Part shown: one piece after another, positions 59,256-64,000 of the stretch
How the letters are laid out: every line of letters begins with the position of its first letter
Numbering within the stretch: position 1 is the first letter of the stretch
Source: Flavivirga eckloniae
Lineage (GTDB): Bacteria > Bacteroidota > Bacteroidia > Flavobacteriales > Flavobacteriaceae
Direction: 5' to 3'
NCBI RefSeq assembly: GCF_002886045.1
Contig: NZ_CP025791.1
Span: 4,045,001-4,109,000 of the forward strand
Length of the DNA stretch: 64,000 bases
Position numbers and translations under genes: made by a program
Notes under the pieces: model-generated
The model's input: the letters and a program-made list of their open reading frames with translations, nothing else
The model's database searches: none
What the model was told of the DNA's origin: nothing

Positions 59256-61307
59256 TTATTTCAACAACCCAGCCCGTCTCAATAATGCTTCTGGTTTAGG
59301 TTTTTGCCCTCTAAAGCGCTCATAAAGGGTCATAGGGTTTTCTGTACCACCTTGGGACAAGACGTGATCCTTAAATTTATTGGCAACGTCTTTATTAAAA
59401 ATACCAGCTTCTTTAAAATATTCGAAAGCATCGGCATCTAAAACTTCGGCCCATTTGTAACTATAATAACCAGATGAATAGCCGCCCTGGAATATATGTG
59501 AAAAAGAAGTGCTCATACAATTCTCAGCAACTTCAGGGTATAGCGTAGTGTTTTTAAAGGCTTCGGTTTCGTGAGCTTTAACCGATGTTATTGATTCTGA
59601 TGAATCTCCAGCATGCCAGCTCATATCTAACAATCCAAAACTTAGCTGTCTAAGTGTTTGCATGCCTTCGTGGAATGTGGCAGACTCTTTTATTTTCTCA
59701 ACTAAATCCATCGGGATGAGTTCCCCGGTTTCATAATGCGTTGCGAACAGCTCCAAAGCTTCTTTTTCGTAACACCAGTTTTCTAAAATCTGACTTGGTA
59801 ATTCTACAAAATCCCAAAATACATTGGTTCCTGATAAACTCGGGTAGGTCGTATCTGCTAGCATGCCATGAAGGGCGTGTCCAAATTCGTGAAATAAGGT
59901 TGTTACTTCATTAAAGGTTAAAAGAGAAGGTTTGCTTTTGGTCGCTCCTTCAACAGGCTTTGTAAAGTTGCAGACAATAGATACATGCGGTCTACTATTT
60001 GTTCCGTTTTTAACGTATTGCGGTTTGTACGAGGTCATCCACGCGCCGTTTCTTTTTCCAGCTCTTGGGAAAAAATCAGCATAAAAAATGGAAACTAAAT
60101 CCCCTTTATTATTAGTTACTTTATAGGTTAAAACCTCGTCATGATATTTATCTATAGTGTCGATCTCTTCGAAGTTTAAATCGAATAATTTATTGGCAAT
60201 AGTAAAGGCGCCATTGATCACATTTTCTAGTTTGAAATATGGTTTTAACTTTTCGTCATCAAGACTAAACAGTTTTTGTTTTAGTTTTTCTGAGTAATAG
60301 GCGCCATCCCACTTTTCAAGATGATCTATACCATCTAAATCTTTAGCAAATTTCTCAAGATTTTTAAACTCTCGCTCAGCAGCTGGTTTAGCTTTCTCTA
60401 GCAATTCATTTAAAAAGCTATCAACATTTTCTGGTGTTTTCGACATGCGTTCTTCTAAAACAAAGTGTGCATGTGTTTTATAGCCCAAGAGATTGGCACG
60501 TTGAAATCTTAGTTTCACTATTTGTAAAATAGTGTCCTGATTATCCAAAGCATCACCTTTAAATGCTTTTGCACCGGCAGCAAGCGCCAGTTTTTTTCTT
60601 AATTCGCGATTATCCGCATAAGTCATAAAAGGAATATAACTAGGGTAATCTAATGTAAAAAGCCAGCCTTCTTTTTTTCTGGATTCGGCTAACTGTTTAG
60701 CAGCTTCCTTTGCGCCTTCTGGTAAGCCGGATAAATGGTCCTCGTTATCGATCAGCATTTCAAAAGCATTCGTTTCTGCCAATACATTCTCCCCGAATTT
60801 GAGCGTTAGCTGACTTAATTGCTTGTCTATATCGCGAAGTTCTTGCTTTTTGTCTTCTGGTAAATTAGCACCATTACGCGAAAAGCTTTTATATCTTTTA
60901 TCTAGTAGTGTACTCTGTTCTACTGTTAAATTCAATGAGTCTTTAGCGTCGTAAACAGTCTTTATGCGTTTAAATAAATCTTCATTTAAAGTTATGTCGT
61001 TGCTAAACTCAGATAGTAGAGGCGATACTTCTTGTGCTATTTTTTGAATGGTATCGTTAGTTTCAGCAGAATTTAAATTAAAAAATATACTGGATATCCT
61101 GTCTAATTGTTCACCAGAAAAATCTAATGCTTCAATAGTGTTTTTAAAAGTTGGAGCTTCGTCACTTTTAGCTATGGCATCAATTTCGGTTTTGGCATTT
61201 GCAATAGCTTGCTTGAAAGCTGGTAAAAAATCGTCATTATTGATTTTTGAAAAAGGCGCTGAATTATATACGGTTTCAAAGGGTTTTACTAGTATATTTT
61301 TTGTCAT
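59256..61307 (-). CDS. M3 family metallopeptidase (oligopeptidase A / Dcp-like)
   Basis: 683-aa zinc oligopeptidase. Catalytic motif HEFGH is at residues 473-477 (TLFHEFGHALHGML), the third ligand region is FWDFVELPSQILENWCYE, and the C-terminal YYSYKWAEVLDADAFEYF is typical. No signal peptide, so it is cytosolic; it degrades short peptides, including cleaved signal peptides in better-known relatives. Monocistronic. Confidence 0.92.
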   Translation of the reverse strand: MTKNILVKPFETVYNSAPFSKINNDDFLPAFKQAIANAKTEIDAIAKSDEAPTFKNTIEALDFSGEQLDRISSIFFNLNSAETNDTIQKIAQEVSPLLSEFSNDITLNEDLFKRIKTVYDAKDSLNLTVEQSTLLDKRYKSFSRNGANLPEDKKQELRDIDKQLSQLTLKFGENVLAETNAFEMLIDNEDHLSGLPEGAKEAAKQLAESRKKEGWLFTLDYPSYIPFMTYADNRELRKKLALAAGAKAFKGDALDNQDTILQIVKLRFQRANLLGYKTHAHFVLEERMSKTPENVDSFLNELLEKAKPAAEREFKNLEKFAKDLDGIDHLEKWDGAYYSEKLKQKLFSLDDEKLKPYFKLENVINGAFTIANKLFDLNFEEIDTIDKYHDEVLTYKVTNNKGDLVSIFYADFFPRAGKRNGAWMTSYKPQYVKNGTNSRPHVSIVCNFTKPVEGATKSKPSLLTFNEVTTLFHEFGHALHGMLADTTYPSLSGTNVFWDFVELPSQILENWCYEKEALELFATHYETGELIPMDLVEKIKESATFHEGMQTLRQLSFGLLDMSWHAGDSSESITSVKAHETEAFKNTTLYPEVAENCMSTSFSHIFQGGYSSGYYSYKWAEVLDADAFEYFKEAGIFNKDVANKFKDHVLSQGGTENPMTLYERFRGQKPKPEALLRRAGLLK

Positions 61308-61363
61308 CTTTAGGAAATATGTTAAAATGCTAATCTATTATGTACGCATAATAAATTTTTTTG

Positions 61364-61371
61364 TACTTTTG
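61364..61371 (+). promoter_or_regulatory. -7 box TACTTTTG of the sRNA candidate
   Basis: Perfect TAnnTTTG on the plus strand in a gap where both flanking genes are on the minus strand, so it serves neither of them. Confidence 0.5.
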
Positions 61372-61376
61372 TAGTT

Positions 61377-61457
61377 ATTATTATACAGAGTGACTAACTC
61401 AATGAATTATGCATTAAAGTAAAGTAACCTCGAAATTTACCCTTCGAGGTTTTTTTA
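61377..61457 (+). ncRNA. candidate small RNA, about 80 nt, with intrinsic terminator
   Basis: Follows a perfect -7 box by about 6 bp and ends in a 9-bp hairpin AACCTCGAA/TTCGAGGTT (61426-61451) with T-run. Only a six-codon ORF (MNYALK) lies within. The hairpin also overlaps the end of purE on the other strand and may terminate both. Identity not established; the Flavo-1 and other Rfam Bacteroidota families would be the first comparison. Confidence 0.5.
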
Positions 61458-61937
61458 TTTTAAATCTTTAGCAGACTCATGTACTTTTTGTTTTAAGCCT
61501 TCTTTGTATTCTAAGATTTTATCTAGAACAGCGCTGTCGCTAGCACCAATAATTTGTGCGGCTAAAATACCCGCATTTTTTGCACCGTTAAGAGCTACTG
61601 TAGCTACAGGAACACCACCAGGCATTTGTAGAATGGATAAAACAGAGTCCCAACCATCAATAGAATTGCTACTTTTTACAGGAACACCAATAACAGGAAG
61701 TGGCGATAATGAAGCTATCATTCCTGGTAAGTGTGCTGCGCCACCTGCACCGGCAACAATAACAGCAAACTCTCTGGTATGAGCATTTTTCCCGTAATCA
61801 AATAGTTTTTCAGGGGTTCTATGAGCCGAAACAATGTCTACTTCAACTTCAATATTAAATTCCTTTAATATATCGATAGCGTCTTGCATAACTGGAAGAT
61901 CGCTTTTGCTTCCCATAATTACTCCTACTTTTTTCAT
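61455..61937 (-). CDS. purE: 5-(carboxyamino)imidazole ribonucleotide mutase
   Basis: 160 aa, class I PurE. It converts N5-CAIR to CAIR in purine synthesis. VGVIMGSKSDLPVM (about 3-16), SAHRTPEKL (about 39-47) and AGAGGAAHLPGMIAS carry the active-site Ser, His and Gly-rich loop. Second gene after purK (about 95 bp gap), the expected functional pair. Confidence 0.95.
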   Translation of the reverse strand: MKKVGVIMGSKSDLPVMQDAIDILKEFNIEVEVDIVSAHRTPEKLFDYGKNAHTREFAVIVAGAGGAAHLPGMIASLSPLPVIGVPVKSSNSIDGWDSVLSILQMPGGVPVATVALNGAKNAGILAAQIIGASDSAVLDKILEYKEGLKQKVHESAKDLK

Positions 61938-62032
61938 AAACTTTTATTTTATGTCTGGTCGAACGCAATTGAGACCTAAATATCGAAACTAAATATATTT
62001 AAAAGCCCTCTCAACTGTGCCTCGGTGAAACA

Positions 62033-63187
62033 TTATTCACTTATAACTTTAATAGATTTTTTTACTTCTTCGGCTATTCTTCTAGCTTCGTTTAAATTTT
62101 CGTTTACAATAGTTACATGTCCCATTTTTCTAAACGGACGGGTTTGTTGTTTACCATAAATATGTGGTGTTACACCATCCATTTCCATAATGGTTTCAAT
62201 ATTTTCGTAAACCACATTGCCTGTGTAGCCTTCGGCACCAACCAAATTTACCATAACACCACCCACTTTACTATCGGTTCTTCCTAAAGGTAGATCTAAA
62301 ATAGCTCTTAAGTGCTGCTCGAATTGTGATGTATAACTGGCTTCGATAGATTGATGTCCAGAGTTGTGTGGTCTTGGTGCTACTTCATTAATTAAAACAT
62401 CATCGTTTTGGGTTTGAAACATTTCTACTGCTAACAGACCAACATGGTTAAAAGCTTCTGATGTTTTTAAGGCAACCTCGGTAGCTTTTTTAGCTACGTC
62501 GTCTGGTATTCTGGCCGGGCAAATAACATATTCTACTTGATTGGCCTCTGGGTGAAATTCCATCTCTACAACCGGAAATGTTTTTGTGTCTCCCGAAGCA
62601 TTTCTAACGACGATAACGGCCAATTCGTTTTTAAAAGGCACCAATGTTTCGGCTATACATTCTACATTGGGTAATCCTTCTAAATCTTCAAGCGTTTTTA
62701 CGATTTTTACCCCAGTGCCATCGTACCCAAATTGAGCAGATTTCCAAACAAAAGGTAATGTTAGATCACCTTGATTTATGGCTTCATTAATTTCAGAAGT
62801 GTAAGTAAAGCGAGAAAAAGGCGCTGTTGGCAAATTATTAGCAACATAAAACGATTTCTGGGTTGCTTTGTTTTGAATGGTTCGTAGTGTTTTAGATGCC
62901 GGGTATACTTTTATGCCTTCTTTTTCAAGAGCTTCCAGAGCATCTACGTTTACATTTTCAATTTCAATAGTTAGTATATCAACTTGTTTTCCGAAATTAT
63001 AAACAGCATCATAATTCATTAAATCACCTAAATGAAACTCGTTACTTGCAATTTTGCAAGGTGCTTCATTACTGGAGTCTAAAACACAAGTATAAATGTC
63101 AAATTTTCTGGTATCGTTAAGTAGCATTTTACCTAATTGGCCACCACCTAGGATACCAAGTTTAAAATTTGAAGAAAAATAGTTCAT
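62033..63187 (-). CDS. purK: 5-(carboxyamino)imidazole ribonucleotide synthase
   Basis: 384-aa ATP-grasp enzyme making N5-CAIR from AIR, bicarbonate and ATP. Start at ATG 63187 (MNYFSSNFKLGILGGGQLGKM); the in-frame start at 63232 lies upstream of a perfect minus-strand -7 box (63222-63229). Nucleotide motif ILGGGQLGKML, ATP-grasp FVWKSAQFGYDGTG and the metal site INEVAPRPHNSGH are intact. Upstream of purE and divergent from the HPRT-adenylate kinase gene. Confidence 0.94.
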   Translation of the reverse strand: MNYFSSNFKLGILGGGQLGKMLLNDTRKFDIYTCVLDSSNEAPCKIASNEFHLGDLMNYDAVYNFGKQVDILTIEIENVNVDALEALEKEGIKVYPASKTLRTIQNKATQKSFYVANNLPTAPFSRFTYTSEINEAINQGDLTLPFVWKSAQFGYDGTGVKIVKTLEDLEGLPNVECIAETLVPFKNELAVIVVRNASGDTKTFPVVEMEFHPEANQVEYVICPARIPDDVAKKATEVALKTSEAFNHVGLLAVEMFQTQNDDVLINEVAPRPHNSGHQSIEASYTSQFEQHLRAILDLPLGRTDSKVGGVMVNLVGAEGYTGNVVYENIETIMEMDGVTPHIYGKQQTRPFRKMGHVTIVNENLNEARRIAEEVKKSIKVISE

Positions 63188-63221
63188 TGATTTCTTTTTT
63201 CTGAAATTTAATAAGGATACG

Positions 63222-63229
63222 CAAAAATA
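63222..63229 (-). promoter_or_regulatory. -7 box TATTTTTG of purK-purE
   Basis: Perfect TAnnTTTG on the minus strand, 34 bp before ATG 63187. Confidence 0.55.
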
Positions 63230-63291
63230 CACTTAAATATTAATTAGCTACTAAAACGTAAATCAAAAAATCGTTTTTTGTAATCTATTGA

Positions 63292-64000
<709 letters not shown>

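Noticed and set aside
61048-61374. Plus-strand 108-codon frame over the start of the M3 peptidase gene
   Set aside because: Antisense shadow of a well-conserved gene; it ends exactly where the sRNA promoter box lies and has no family features.
63188-63232. Longer purK N-terminus (MYFCVSLLNF...)
   Set aside because: Overlaps a perfect -7 box and adds residues absent from the family; ATG 63187 begins the canonical N-terminus.

Overview
The window is chromosomal DNA of a marine flavobacterium (Bacteroidota, Flavobacteriia). Support: AT-rich DNA, almost no Shine-Dalgarno sequences, Bacteroidota-type -7 boxes (TAnnTTTG) close to start codons, several proteins with type IX secretion (T9SS) C-terminal sorting domains, a PorP/SprF plus OmpA-like pair, a PafA phosphatase and a PL7 alginate lyase. 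No rRNA, tRNA, CRISPR array, integrase or transposase was recognised.

Layout. 1-2.7 kb: end of pdhA and the complete pyruvate dehydrogenase E2 gene, closed by two terminators. 2.8-13.8 kb: a duplicated DUF285 (BspA-like) surface protein, a ~200-nt branched RNA-like element, a lipoprotein M28 peptidase, an SDR enzyme, and a three-gene T9SS type-B module. 13.8-23.7 kb: an accessory region starting at the 3' end of a HAD phosphatase gene. Here single minus-strand genes (esterase, DRT1-type reverse transcriptase-nitrilase, lipase, small hypothetical protein, S41 peptidase) are separated by related imperfect palindromes, with gene remnants between them. 23.8-35.6 kb: housekeeping and envelope genes (DinB-like, DSD1-like PLP enzyme, SprT-like, mannose-1-P guanylyltransferase, DUF389, lipoprotein, alginate lyase, MlaFE, PafA, secreted nuclease). 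35.7-39.1 kb: a T9SS surface protein made of a 654-bp higher-order repeat. 39.1-46.8 kb: part of a surface-polysaccharide locus (two GT2 enzymes, deacetylase, FkbH-like fusion, TylF-like methyltransferase, flippase) with a 6S-like RNA candidate in front of the deacetylase. 46.9-51.9 kb: KAS III-like enzyme, gcvP and a UbiA-like membrane protein. 51.9-57.5 kb: a small zinc-binding protein and ECF sigma factor, then a lipid-modification cluster with a GbsR-type regulator and three copies of one palindromic operator. 57.7-64 kb: small proteins, an M3 peptidase, an sRNA candidate, purE/purK, and a start-to-edge ORF fusing hypoxanthine phosphoribosyltransferase to adenylate kinase.

Strongest items for follow-up: the cassette-like array carrying the DRT1 defence gene; three unannotated RNA candidates (5652-5850, 40217-40363, 61377-61457); the GbsR operator triplet; and the HPRT-adenylate kinase fusion. 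All assignments come from reading motifs by eye; no database search was run.
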